A stretch of 61,196 nt of DNA from a virus: positions 1-61,196 of the IMG/VR virus record IMGVR_UViG_3300008952_000048. The stretch is one strand, 5' to 3'. The translations under genes and the position numbers were made by a program. The stretch's first letter is position 1, and each line of letters begins with the position of its first letter. A model generated the notes under the pieces. That model ran no database searches, was not told the DNA's origin, and was given only the letters and a program-made list of their open reading frames with translations. This document shows positions 44,853 through 53,323 of the stretch, piece by piece.

Positions 44853-45866
44853 ATGGCACAGACATTTAAAGAATTGGGAAGCGACAACATTGCATCAACA
44901 AGGACATTATTACATGAAAATGTCCCTGTGACTGGCACGATTGTTTCGGGAAGCACCTACAGCGGCGACAACATTAAAGATTATTCTCACGGTATGTTTC
45001 AGTCCGTGTATGATTATCCATATCTAAGTTCCTCAGCAAATCATCTATTCGATTTGACTTGCGGATATAAATCAGGTTCAGCTTCAAACACCCAAAATAG
45101 TAAGAAACAAAATATCTATGGCCAAATGGCACAAGTGTTGGTCGGCAACGATGCCCTCGGCAACATCAGAGAATTCGATAGAGACGGTGATCTATCTGAG
45201 GGCCCGTATATTAGCGAAGCATATTTTATAAACTTAGCGCGCCTGTTGACAAAAGATGAACTAAAAAAGGGAACGTTTACTCTTACGCTCGGCAACGGCG
45301 CAACCTACTCTGACCCCTTTTCCACCACAGATCTCGTAATCACCGACACCAATGCTGACACCAGTTACAAGACAAACTCGCCAGCCGGAGAGTATGGAAT
45401 CTTATACACTTCCTCTGTGGATATCGTAGAGGGTTCAGGTGTGGGTCTTTTATATTACCAAGCCGGCGTAGCGGTTTTATCCTCATCTGTCTTCGATGGC
45501 CTACAAATGAACGGCGCCGCCGAGACAGCAGAGCAGATGCTAGCTGGAAGCGAGATTTCTTCTAGTGCAGACGCAGTTCGCCACCGTTTCTATAATCTCT
45601 CATTCAACAACACAATCGAGTTAAATTCTACAATTTATTTCTGTAATGCAAATCACAATGAGTTTAATTATAGTGCGAATCCAACTTACCTCACCGCGAG
45701 TAAAATTAGAGTAAAAGAAAATGCTATTGACGCTCCATCTTCCTATATTACATCGGTGGGCCTTTATTCCGCCACTCATGAGTTGTTGGCAGTAGCAAAG
45801 CTGTCGGAGCCCTTAAAGAAGGATCCTGCCACCACCTTAACTCTCCGAGTGAGACTTGACTACTAG
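44853..45866 (+). CDS. Virion structural protein, paralogue A
   Basis: A 337-residue protein. The N-terminal STRTLLHENVPVTGTIVSG and YSHGMFQSVYDYPYLSSSA segments are typical of a family found repeatedly in marine T4-like phage genomes near structural genes; I recall it without a known function. The C-terminus (FCNANHNEFNYSANPTY, SYITSVGLYSATHELLAVAK, LSEPLKKDP, RVRLDY) is shared with the next protein, so the two are paralogues across their last 100 residues. GGGGAAAT precedes the ATG. Probably part of the virion; exact place unknown. Confidence 0.6.
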   Translation: MAQTFKELGSDNIASTRTLLHENVPVTGTIVSGSTYSGDNIKDYSHGMFQSVYDYPYLSSSANHLFDLTCGYKSGSASNTQNSKKQNIYGQMAQVLVGNDALGNIREFDRDGDLSEGPYISEAYFINLARLLTKDELKKGTFTLTLGNGATYSDPFSTTDLVITDTNADTSYKTNSPAGEYGILYTSSVDIVEGSGVGLLYYQAGVAVLSSSVFDGLQMNGAAETAEQMLAGSEISSSADAVRHRFYNLSFNNTIELNSTIYFCNANHNEFNYSANPTYLTASKIRVKENAIDAPSSYITSVGLYSATHELLAVAKLSEPLKKDPATTLTLRVRLDY

Positions 45867-45880
45867 GCGTCTTTTCCGAC

Positions 45881-45887
45881 AAGGAGG
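45881..45887 (+). promoter_or_regulatory. Strong Shine-Dalgarno
   Basis: AAGGAGG, 5 bases upstream of the ATG at 45893, indicating high translation of the following structural gene. Confidence 0.7.
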
Positions 45888-45892
45888 AACAG

Positions 45893-46993
45893 ATGTCCTT
45901 TTACAAGTTTGACAAGAATGACACGATTTTAAATAGTGCAAGGTCTTATCCTGAAGCCAGGGTTTATATCGATCAATCAGCTTCCTATTTTAATAATTCT
46001 GGACAATCTGGATATAAGCCCATCTCGCATGTATCGGGGAGTAAATTAATAGTTGGAAAATCCAGCTTCAGGGCCAGACCTGTCTTTGTGTCAATAGCGG
46101 AATATTCTGGCTCGAACGTCACTTCATCATTTGAATTAGATTACTATACAAACTCCAATGTTGTTGTATCTTCAGATTATCTAACTGGCACTGCAGTTTC
46201 GTATCCGACAGTGGTTCCAAATCCAAAACTATCAGCCTTAAAAAATACCCTTAATTATTATACGAAGAATAGTCAACACTATGCGTGGGTTGGCCCCTCG
46301 TCAAGCGCAACTGGTCCAGCGTGGTATAAGCCAGAACAAGATATTATGCTGGTAAGTATTCCATCTCTCCTGTATGGATCTTCAATCCAGGAGGGAAGTG
46401 TTGATCTAAAATTTTATGTTACCGGAACACTCGCTGGTCAACTAACGGACTCCACCGAGCGAGGCGAACTCGTCCAATCCGGCGGTGCAGAAGATGGAAT
46501 GGTTGCCGGCGTTGTCCTCTACAATGAGGGCTTCCTCCTCTTGACAGGATCTTGGGATCTAAACTCAACCCCAATACCATCCACCGGCGAGAACCCACGA
46601 TGGAATAATTTTGCAACCCAAAGCGTGGCAGAAACGGATGCATCTTTTGATATTAGTTTTAATGGCACCACCTACACACCAACTATGATGATGTTTGCCC
46701 ACGCAAATCGAGGAGAGGTGAACAACTCGAATAATCCAACCTTTGTTGAATACGACCAAACAAAAGTATCCGACAGCAGCCCCTTTCTATATCTTGAGAA
46801 CGACTCCCAGACAATAAAAAATATTGTATCTTCCTCCTTCCAAGAGTCGGGCTCCTTCGAGAAGACGACTTATATTTCATCGATTGGGATTTACGACGAC
46901 AATATGAATCTGGTCGGCACCGCAAAGCTGGCAAACCCCATTCGCAAGCGAGAAAAAGACAGTTATACATTTAAACTTAAGTTAGATCTGTGA
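45893..46993 (+). CDS. Virion structural protein, paralogue B
   Basis: A 366-residue protein related to its upstream neighbour through the C-terminal region (MMFAHANRGEVNNSNNPTF, TYISSIGIYDDNMNLVGTAK, LANPIRKREK, KLKLDL). Its N-terminus (FYKFDKNDTILNSARSYPEAR, VYIDQSASYFNNSG; given here in two parts) is different and is itself a recurring opening of phage structural proteins. Two-part architecture with a variable N-terminal half and common C-terminal assembly domain suggests that both proteins dock on the same partner. Strong ribosome binding site. Last gene of this virion cluster before the DNA-metabolism genes. Confidence 0.6.
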   Translation: MSFYKFDKNDTILNSARSYPEARVYIDQSASYFNNSGQSGYKPISHVSGSKLIVGKSSFRARPVFVSIAEYSGSNVTSSFELDYYTNSNVVVSSDYLTGTAVSYPTVVPNPKLSALKNTLNYYTKNSQHYAWVGPSSSATGPAWYKPEQDIMLVSIPSLLYGSSIQEGSVDLKFYVTGTLAGQLTDSTERGELVQSGGAEDGMVAGVVLYNEGFLLLTGSWDLNSTPIPSTGENPRWNNFATQSVAETDASFDISFNGTTYTPTMMMFAHANRGEVNNSNNPTFVEYDQTKVSDSSPFLYLENDSQTIKNIVSSSFQESGSFEKTTYISSIGIYDDNMNLVGTAKLANPIRKREKDSYTFKLKLDL

Positions 46994-47005
46994 TATAATA
47001 ATTGC

Positions 47006-47527
47006 ATGATCTGCGGTTTAGATGTCAGCACCAGTATAACTGGCGTCACAATACTTGACAAAAATGGAAAAATAATATATAATGAAGCATGGGACACGAG
47101 AAAGTATAAAGACTTTTTCACGAAAGCTAAATTTGTTAGGAGTAAAATAACCTTCCTGACCACACAGTTCGATATCGAGGAAATATATATAGAACAGTCT
47201 CTTCAGTCATTTCGCAGTGGGTTTTCCTCCGCGAAGACACTATCTACTTTGAGTAGATTTAATGGAGTAGTTTCATGGTTGATATACGAGCACACTGGAG
47301 TCGTCCCCCAATACCTTTCGGCGGCCACCGCGAGAAAGGCTTGCGGCATCAAGATTCCAAGAGGCGAAAACGCTAAACAAAAAGTCGTAGAGTTTTTACT
47401 TGACAAAGAACCCCAATTCGTGGTACAATATACTAAGTTTGGTAATTTTAAACCTGAATGCTTTGATAAAGCAGACAGTATTGTTATAGCAAAGGCAGGA
47501 CATATTTGTCAGCAGAAAAGAAAATAA
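47006..47527 (+). CDS. RuvC-like Holliday junction resolvase / RNase H-fold nuclease
   Basis: A 173-residue nuclease of the RuvC type, expected to cut branched DNA intermediates before packaging, the job of endonuclease VII in T4. Catalytic acids are visible: GLDVS (D6), YIEQSL (E63), and the C-terminal FDKADSIVIAKAG (D154, D157). A helical middle (KTLSTLSRFNGVVSWLIYEHTG) and PRGENAKQKVVEFL agree with the family. The ATG lies only 4 bases after TATAATAA, so no ribosome binding site is visible; it may be translated by coupling from the gene upstream. Overlaps the primase start by 22 bases. Confidence 0.85.
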   Translation: MICGLDVSTSITGVTILDKNGKIIYNEAWDTRKYKDFFTKAKFVRSKITFLTTQFDIEEIYIEQSLQSFRSGFSSAKTLSTLSRFNGVVSWLIYEHTGVVPQYLSAATARKACGIKIPRGENAKQKVVEFLLDKEPQFVVQYTKFGNFKPECFDKADSIVIAKAGHICQQKRK

Positions 47528-48465
47528 AAGTATTAAAAGACATCCTCGGCGGGTTTTATCGTGTCGGAGAGGAACGTCTTTTCATTTGCCCGAAGTGTAA
47601 GCACCGAAAGCCAAAACTTTCTATAAATATAGAAAAAGACAGCTTTAAGTGCTGGATTTGTGATTATAAGTCTCCTTCCATCTATCGCCTTATCCGCCGA
47701 TACGGATCTTACACTCATAGAAAATTGTGGGAAGAGTTGACCGGAAGGATGGATCTGGCCAATGCCCCGACGGATCTCTTGACCCTTATCAAGAATATCG
47801 GGAAAAAAGAAGAACTAGAACCAGAAGAGATCATCAACCTCCCAGAAGAATTTAGAACTTTAACAGGAAAGAAAAACCACATCTCCTCAGCTAAGGCCGC
47901 ACATTATTTGAAATCTCGCAACATAAAGAGAGAAGACATCTTAAGGTGGAAGATAGGATATTGTGGATCTGGCGAATACGCTGGGAGAGTAATTATTCCC
48001 TCCTTTAACATGGACGGGAGAGTAAATTATTTCATTGCTCGTTCTTATGAGGAAGATTGGATAAAATATAAAAACCCATCCGCAAAGAAAGATATTGTCT
48101 TTAACGAGCTATATGTGGATTGGGAAAATGATTTAACACTTGTCGAGGGTGTTTTCGATGCAATTGTTGCTGAGAATGCGATTCCGCTTCTTGGGTCTTC
48201 ACTTAGAGAAGATAGCACATTGTTTTCGAAAATCGTGAGTCACGACACGCCGCTGTATGTTGCCCTCGATCCCGATGCTGAGTCGAAGGCCATGAGGTTA
48301 GTTAAGAACCTCGTTCAGCATGATTGCGAAGTCTACAAAGTAGATGTTTCGGGATACAGCGATGTGGGCACAATGCCCAAAGAGGTCTTTGCGAAACGAA
48401 AAGAAGAAGCCGTCCCAATGGACTTGGATTCATCCTTTCTATATCAGGCACTGAGTGCCATTTAA
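47506..48465 (+). CDS. gp61: DNA primase, T4 gp61/DnaG-like
   Basis: A 319-residue primase making RNA primers for lagging-strand synthesis. The N-terminal zinc module has C28 and C31 (CPKC) and C49 and C52 (CWIC). The TOPRIM catalytic core follows, with LVEGVFDAI (E214) and ALDPDAESKA (D255, D257). The length matches gp61 (342) rather than bacterial DnaG. The only start that keeps the zinc module is TTG at 47506, preceded by AGGA; the gene overlaps the resolvase. The lack of a helicase-interaction domain agrees with a separate gp41-like helicase outside the window. Confidence 0.85.
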   Translation: MSAEKKIKVLKDILGGFYRVGEERLFICPKCKHRKPKLSINIEKDSFKCWICDYKSPSIYRLIRRYGSYTHRKLWEELTGRMDLANAPTDLLTLIKNIGKKEELEPEEIINLPEEFRTLTGKKNHISSAKAAHYLKSRNIKREDILRWKIGYCGSGEYAGRVIIPSFNMDGRVNYFIARSYEEDWIKYKNPSAKKDIVFNELYVDWENDLTLVEGVFDAIVAENAIPLLGSSLREDSTLFSKIVSHDTPLYVALDPDAESKAMRLVKNLVQHDCEVYKVDVSGYSDVGTMPKEVFAKRKEEAVPMDLDSSFLYQALSAI

Positions 48466-48481
48466 CAATAGAGGAAAATAT

Positions 48482-51400
48482 ATGGTTAGAATTGCTCACA
48501 TTAGTGATACTCACATTCGAAATTTGAAGTATCACAAGCAATATAGAATTGCTTTCGATGATATGTATCGCCAGCTTCGTGAATTGAAGCCCGATTATAT
48601 TGTTCATTGCGGCGACATCGCTCATCGCAAGACAGACATATCTCCAGAGTTGGTTGATATGACAACTGACTTCTTGAGAAGTTTGGCAGACATTGCACCG
48701 ACACACGTTATTCTTGGGAACCATGATGGCAACCTAAGAAACGACAGCCGACAGGATGCAATTAGTCCCATCGTTGATGCGATGGAAAATCCAAAAGTGT
48801 TTTTACATAAGGACTCTCAAGAGGTCGCGCTGAAACACAACATTGTTCTCAATGTCCTTTCAGTGTTTGATAAGGACAATTGGATTACGAAACCCACGAA
48901 GAAAAAGAAAATAAACATTGCCCTCTACCATGGCAGTGTCGCAGGCTGTAGAACCGAAACGGGCTTTATGTTGGAGCATGGTATCGATATTTCAATTCTA
49001 CGAAATTTTGACTATGCAATGCTTGGCGATATTCACAAGACAGATCAGACCCTTGACCACGAAGGCCGTGTCCGTTACTGCGGGTCAACCATTCAACAAA
49101 ACCACGGCGAGACTGATGATAAGGGATTCCTGATCTGGGACATTGAAGACAAAGACAACTTCTCAGTTTCCCATCATCGTATTTTGAATCCAAATCCTTT
49201 TGTTACAATTATCCTTACACCCAAGGGGAAGGTGCCCAAAAAGATAGAGGTTCCGGCCAACGCCAGAATCCGTATCCGCTCAATGAACCAGATTTCTGTC
49301 GGAGCGATGAGAAAGGCCCAGGGGGTTGTTCAAACAAGGTTCAAGCCAGAGTCCACAACGACACAGAACAACGTAAGCGGAGTAGTCGGCAGCGTCGAGG
49401 ATGCGATAAAAGAGGCTCTCGAAGAAGATTTGAGAGATGAAAAAGTTCAGGAGAGACTGATCAAAGAATATCTCAACGATTATGAATTGACTGATGAAAT
49501 GATATCAGAAGTCCTTTCTATTAATCGACGCATGAACTCTTATGCTGGGGAAATAGATGAAGTGTCTCGTAATATCCACTGGAAACTTAAAAGTTTAGAG
49601 TGGGATAATCTTTTTAATTATGGTACCGGCAATTCTGTTGACTTTGAAAACCTTTCTGGGGTGGTGGGTATCTTTGGTGAAAACTATTCTGGAAAGAGTA
49701 GCACCATCGATTCTCTATGTTATGCCCTCTTTAACAGCACAACCAAGAATGTTAGGAAAGCCTATAACATCATTAATCAAAATAAACCAAATTGCAGAGC
49801 CAGGGCTGTAATCGATATCGCTGGTCGAGATTATATTGTTGAGAGAAAATCGGAGAAGTATGTTAAAAGACTAAAGGGAGAGGTAACGAATGAAGCAAAG
49901 ACAGATGTCGATTTCTTTGTTGCCGAGTCTGGCGGCGATATGAGAGAACTCAATGGAACATCCCGTATAGAGACAGATCGAAACATAGCCAAATACTTTG
50001 GAAACATCGATGACTTCTTACTCACATCCATGTCATCTCAGACAGATTCTCTTACATTTATTAAAGAGGGCTCTACGAGAAGAAAGGAAATTCTTGCAAA
50101 GTTTCTCGATTTACTTTTGTTTGAAGAGAAGTTTAGAATTGCAAAGCTGGAGGCAGCAGACTTGCGTGGCTTCGTGAAGGCCCTTGAGGGTCGAGATTAT
50201 GCTAATGAGATTGCCTCTGGAGCTGCCGATATTGTGAGAAACGAAAATGCAGTAGAAGAACACACAGCGAAGTGCGACGGATATAGAGAGGAGATAGAAG
50301 AAAACGAAGAAGAGATTTCAACCATCACCCTTCAGATTGATTCTATTCCTGCGGAAATTATCGATGCCGAAAAGGCGAAAAGTTCTGTATTGCGGCTCAC
50401 AGAAGATGTGTTAAACTTGCAGGAGACAGAAATAACAATAGCAAACACGAGAGCAAAAGATTCAGAATCTTTAGAAAAGATAAACGAATTTCTTTCCTCT
50501 TTTGATATTGAAGAATACAGGGAAAGAAAAACCAACATTGTAGAACTTGAAAGGGATATAGATATTCTTTCGGGAGAGTGGAACGCCCTAAATGAAAAGG
50601 TTTCTGTTGCAAAGCGAAAAGCATCTCTGCTAAGTGAAGTGCCGTGTGGTGATAAATTTCTACACTGTAAGTTGCTGAAGGACGCTACTGCTGCCGAGGG
50701 AAGGCTACCAGCTCTTGAAGGACGATTGTATGAAATAACCTCGTCAAAAAATCAGAAGCAGGACAGTTTACATTTATTGACTCCAGAGGTGGTAACTTCT
50801 CATATTGATAAGTACGATCAACTTATTACGAAGAAGTTAGAAAAAGAGAGGGCAGTATCAGAGGCCACCCTGATGTCTGAAAAGTTGGCTTTGGAAATTC
50901 TTTCAAAGGAACGACACATCGAGGATCTTAAAAAAGATATTGAAGTTTATGAAGAAAACAAAGATGCAATTGAAAATTTGGAACTTCTTCTAAAAGAGCG
51001 AGAAAGCAGACAAAAAAGGATTTCCGAATTGTCCCTATCTCTTGACAGCTGCAAGGAAGAGATCTTAAAATTATACAAGATTCACGGCTCCTTAGAAGAG
51101 AAATTGTCATCTTTAGAGGCCGACCGGGAAATGCTTAATCAAAAAAGGGAAGAGTATGCCGCTTATGATTATTTTTTGCAGTGCATGCATTCCCACGGAA
51201 TTTCTTCGGACATCACAAAACGAAGACTTCCGGTGATTAATGCAGAGATTTCCAAGGTTCTCTCTAACGTTGCTGACTTTGAGATTTATCTTGAAACCGA
51301 CGGAAGAAAACTTGATGTCTTGATTAAGCACCCGAAGTTTGATCCCCGGCCAATTGAGCTGGGATCGGGAGCAGAAAAGACATTGGCAGCAATTGCCATT

Positions 51401-51634
51401 CGTTTGGCTCTCTTGAGCGTCAGCACGTTGCCTCGTGGCGATGTGTTTATTCTTGATGAGCCCGGCACCTCTTTGGATGAGAATAATATGGAAGGCTTTA
51501 ACAGGATTGTTGATTTAATTAAGATGCAATTCAATAAAGTTATCCTAATCTCTCATTTGGATAGTTTGAAGGATGCTGCAGATATGACAATTGATATCGA
51601 CAGGAAGGACGGATTTGCTCATATTAATCAATAA
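48482..51634 (+). CDS. Fused Mre11-like nuclease and Rad50-like ATPase (gp47-gp46 fusion)
   Basis: One 1050-residue chain carries both subunits of the T4 recombination nuclease. Residues 1 to about 340 are an SbcD/Mre11 phosphoesterase: HISDTH (D9, H11), HCGD (D45), GNHD (N80, H81), and later LYHGSV and LGDIHK. From about 370 it is SbcC/Rad50-like: WKLKSLEWDNLFNYG, Walker A GENYSGKSS (399-407), Q-loop region, long coiled coil with a hook-like PCGDKFLHCK (C at about 721 and 728), second coil, signature ELGSGAEKT (about 959), and Walker B FILDEPGTSLDE. The ATG at 48482 follows AGAGGA; an upstream in-frame ATG at 48455 is less likely. There is no stop in the joining region. The complex would resect DNA ends for recombination-dependent replication. 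Confidence 0.93.
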   Translation: MVRIAHISDTHIRNLKYHKQYRIAFDDMYRQLRELKPDYIVHCGDIAHRKTDISPELVDMTTDFLRSLADIAPTHVILGNHDGNLRNDSRQDAISPIVDAMENPKVFLHKDSQEVALKHNIVLNVLSVFDKDNWITKPTKKKKINIALYHGSVAGCRTETGFMLEHGIDISILRNFDYAMLGDIHKTDQTLDHEGRVRYCGSTIQQNHGETDDKGFLIWDIEDKDNFSVSHHRILNPNPFVTIILTPKGKVPKKIEVPANARIRIRSMNQISVGAMRKAQGVVQTRFKPESTTTQNNVSGVVGSVEDAIKEALEEDLRDEKVQERLIKEYLNDYELTDEMISEVLSINRRMNSYAGEIDEVSRNIHWKLKSLEWDNLFNYGTGNSVDFENLSGVVGIFGENYSGKSSTIDSLCYALFNSTTKNVRKAYNIINQNKPNCRARAVIDIAGRDYIVERKSEKYVKRLKGEVTNEAKTDVDFFVAESGGDMRELNGTSRIETDRNIAKYFGNIDDFLLTSMSSQTDSLTFIKEGSTRRKEILAKFLDLLLFEEKFRIAKLEAADLRGFVKALEGRDYANEIASGAADIVRNENAVEEHTAKCDGYREEIEENEEEISTITLQIDSIPAEIIDAEKAKSSVLRLTEDVLNLQETEITIANTRAKDSESLEKINEFLSSFDIEEYRERKTNIVELERDIDILSGEWNALNEKVSVAKRKASLLSEVPCGDKFLHCKLLKDATAAEGRLPALEGRLYEITSSKNQKQDSLHLLTPEVVTSHIDKYDQLITKKLEKERAVSEATLMSEKLALEILSKERHIEDLKKDIEVYEENKDAIENLELLLKERESRQKRISELSLSLDSCKEEILKLYKIHGSLEEKLSSLEADREMLNQKREEYAAYDYFLQCMHSHGISSDITKRRLPVINAEISKVLSNVADFEIYLETDGRKLDVLIKHPKFDPRPIELGSGAEKTLAAIAIRLALLSVSTLPRGDVFILDEPGTSLDENNMEGFNRIVDLIKMQFNKVILISHLDSLKDAADMTIDIDRKDGFAHINQ

Positions 51635-51637
51635 CTA

Positions 51638-51657
51638 CTATTTATATGGTGGAGGTG
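51638..51657 (+). promoter_or_regulatory. CTATTTA motif and strong ribosome binding site
   Basis: CTATTTATA at 51638-51646 followed by GGAGGTG at 51651-51657. The latter is 6 bases before the ATG at 51664 and decides that start over the in-frame ATG at 51646. Promoter function of the CTATTTA part is inferred from its recurrence. Confidence 0.4.
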
Positions 51658-51663
51658 ACGATT

Positions 51664-51915
51664 ATGAGCACTGATGAGAAAATTAAGTTAGATACAATTG
51701 AGGAGAAGCTTGACCAAATGACATCCAAGTCTGGAGCACTGGACAGGCTGTTTAGCAAGGTGGCTTCTCGCAAATTAATGGTTTGGATGACAGCTACGGC
51801 ACTTATGTCCGTGGCCGCTCTCGAATCGGAGCATTGGGTCTGGATTAGTATCGTTTACCTTGGCGGCCAATCAGCCATCGATATCTTTGAAAGGATTAAA
51901 GGTTACAACAAGTAA
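51664..51915 (+). CDS. Small two-helix membrane protein, holin-like
   Basis: About 83 residues: a polar N-terminal helix (DEKIKLDTIEEKLDQMTSK), then two hydrophobic segments (LMVWMTATALMSVAAL and WVWISIVYLGGQSAIDIF) separated by a short charged turn, and a basic tail. Size and topology fit a holin or holin-associated protein, but similar two-helix proteins of unknown role are also common in phages. The strong GGAGGTG fixes the start. The next gene starts by overlap at its stop, and two more membrane proteins follow, which supports but does not prove a lysis cassette. Confidence 0.6.
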   Translation: MSTDEKIKLDTIEEKLDQMTSKSGALDRLFSKVASRKLMVWMTATALMSVAALESEHWVWISIVYLGGQSAIDIFERIKGYNK

Positions 51916-52286
51916 TGACAACTTTAAAGAAGGTTTTCCTTTGGCTCAAACATTATTGGTATTTTCCGGTGGTGTTTGTTGCCATTCTTATTGCGTTTGT
52001 TTTCCACCGAGGAAAAGTCGAACAACTTGTTGACTTGCTGATCGGATCGATGGAGAGTCACAAGAATGAACTTGCAGCCGTCAATTCTGCCAACGAAAAA
52101 GAGAACGCAAAGATTGAAAAGAGCGCCAAGAAATTCTCCAAAGATCTGCAGGACATCGTTTCCGAAGAATCTGCAGCCCTCGAAAAAGCCGAGGGAGATA
52201 AAAGGAAAAGAGAAAAAGATCTTAAAGACCTCGAAATGGAATTGCTCGCCGACGAAATGAAGAAGGCATTTTCCAAGAAAGATTAA
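51915..52286 (+). CDS. Membrane-anchored coiled-coil protein, i-spanin-like
   Basis: A 123-residue protein with one N-terminal membrane segment (YWYFPVVFVAILIAFVF, about 14-30) followed by a long, highly charged coiled coil rich in lysine and glutamate (KIEKSAKKFSKDLQDIVSEE, DKRKREKDLKDLEMELLAD). This is the topology of inner-membrane spanins (Rz-type), which span the periplasm at lysis. No partner lipoprotein with an obvious lipobox is seen. It shares a single base with the upstream stop codon (TAATG). Confidence 0.5.
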   Translation: MTTLKKVFLWLKHYWYFPVVFVAILIAFVFHRGKVEQLVDLLIGSMESHKNELAAVNSANEKENAKIEKSAKKFSKDLQDIVSEESAALEKAEGDKRKREKDLKDLEMELLADEMKKAFSKKD

Positions 52287-52289
52287 GCT

Positions 52290-52730
52290 ATGAGAACACT
52301 AATACTATTATCACTGTTATTCAGTTTCCCTGTCTTTGCCGACGAGATTGTGGCAGAGCCAATTACGAAAGGCCAACGAGCCCCATTCAACGGAATTATC
52401 CTCGATGGCCCCTCGGCAGCAAAGGTAATCTCAGCTCACGAGTATGCCACCGAGAAGTGCAAGATCAAATCAGAGCACGACGTAAAGAAGGCGAAAGCAA
52501 ATTGCGAACTGGAGAAGGATATCCTTGCAGCGAAACTTCAATCCCTTCATGAGAAACACACAGCCATCACCAAGATTAAGGATACAGAGATCACAAGACT
52601 CCAAGGAGCTCTCAGGGATGTGTCTGCTGATTATAGCGAGTGGTGGTTTGTCGGTGGCGTCATCGCAGGGATCGCAACTTCGATTGCTATTTTTTATGCT
52701 GCTGTTAAGACTTCCCAAGGTGAGGCATGA
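52290..52730 (+). CDS. Exported protein with C-terminal membrane anchor
   Basis: A 146-residue protein with a cleavable-looking signal peptide (MRTLILLSLLFSFPVFA then DE), an APFNGIILDGPSAAKVISA motif, a helical, charged middle with two cysteines (EKCKIKSEHDVKKAKANCELEKD), and a C-terminal hydrophobic anchor (WWFVGGVIAGIATSIAIFYAA). The periplasmic coil between signal and anchor would sit beside the neighbouring spanin-like protein. I have seen this GQxAPFxG pattern in other phage membrane proteins, without a known function. Overlaps the next gene by ATGA. Confidence 0.6.
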   Translation: MRTLILLSLLFSFPVFADEIVAEPITKGQRAPFNGIILDGPSAAKVISAHEYATEKCKIKSEHDVKKAKANCELEKDILAAKLQSLHEKHTAITKIKDTEITRLQGALRDVSADYSEWWFVGGVIAGIATSIAIFYAAVKTSQGEA

Positions 52731-53122
52731 AAAAAGACACAAACGATATTGCAGCAATTGAAAAGGCCATCTCTAAGAAGTATGGTGACGAGGCAATTGT
52801 TAATCCAAAGTCGTTGTGGGATGAAAACAAAGAGAAAGATTATATTGAACAGGTTAAGAAGTCTGTAAAAAAGCACGATAAAGTATCTGAGGCCACCGAT
52901 AAAGTCGAATTAAACGGGTTTTTGTTATCTAAAAAACTAATTAATAAGACGAGCGACAGGGTTTGCCCTGTTTGTGACACTTACTCTTTCGACAAGAAAG
53001 ATGATTTATATATGAATCGTTTTGAATGTTGCTTGAGGTGTTACATTAAGTTTGTAGAAGGAAGAGAAGAGAAATGGAAGTCAGGTTGGCGTCCACAGCT
53101 GGTGGAGAATAAAGATGATTAA
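52727..53122 (+). CDS. Small zinc-finger-like protein
   Basis: A 131-residue protein with an N-terminal helical stretch (AIEKAISKKYGDEAIVNPKSLWDENKEKDYIEQVKK, a pattern seen in T4-like marine phages; quoted sections are AIEKAISKKYGDEAI and NPKSLWDENKEKDY) and a C-terminal probable zinc site with CPVC and CCLRC about 25 residues apart. It might bind nucleic acid or partner proteins. It sits two genes upstream of the terminase. Start by ATGA overlap; it overlaps the next gene by 8 bases. Function unknown. Confidence 0.6.
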   Translation: MKKDTNDIAAIEKAISKKYGDEAIVNPKSLWDENKEKDYIEQVKKSVKKHDKVSEATDKVELNGFLLSKKLINKTSDRVCPVCDTYSFDKKDDLYMNRFECCLRCYIKFVEGREEKWKSGWRPQLVENKDD

Positions 53123-53306
53123 AAACGATTTAGAAGATATTGTTGAGATGCTTTGCGACGGATGCAAAGATGCTGATAAGTTTGATCGTGGGAATGCGAC
53201 CGCTGGAACGCGGCTTCGCAAACGTGCGATGGAAGTTATTAAACTTCTCAAAGATATGAGAGCAGAGATCATTGAGGTCAGGAATGACCGAAAAGAAAAT
53301 AAATAG
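53115..53306 (+). CDS. Small histone-H1-like basic/helical protein
   Basis: A 63-residue helical protein (MIKNDLEDIVEMLCDG, then KFDRGNATAGTRLRKRAMEVIKLLKDMRAEI). The segment GNxxAGTRLRKxxMEVxKLLKxxRxEI resembles the short histone-H1-like proteins common in phages and chlamydia-type Hc1 relatives, which may bind DNA. GGAG lies 10-13 bases upstream of the ATG. Function not established. Confidence 0.55.
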   Translation: MIKNDLEDIVEMLCDGCKDADKFDRGNATAGTRLRKRAMEVIKLLKDMRAEIIEVRNDRKENK

Positions 53307-53323
53307 AAAAGGGGTGATTTAAA

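Noticed and set aside
46994-47001. TATAATAA as a promoter for the resolvase gene
   Set aside because: Only 4 bases before the ATG, so a transcript from it would start at or after the start codon; translation by coupling or read-through is more likely.
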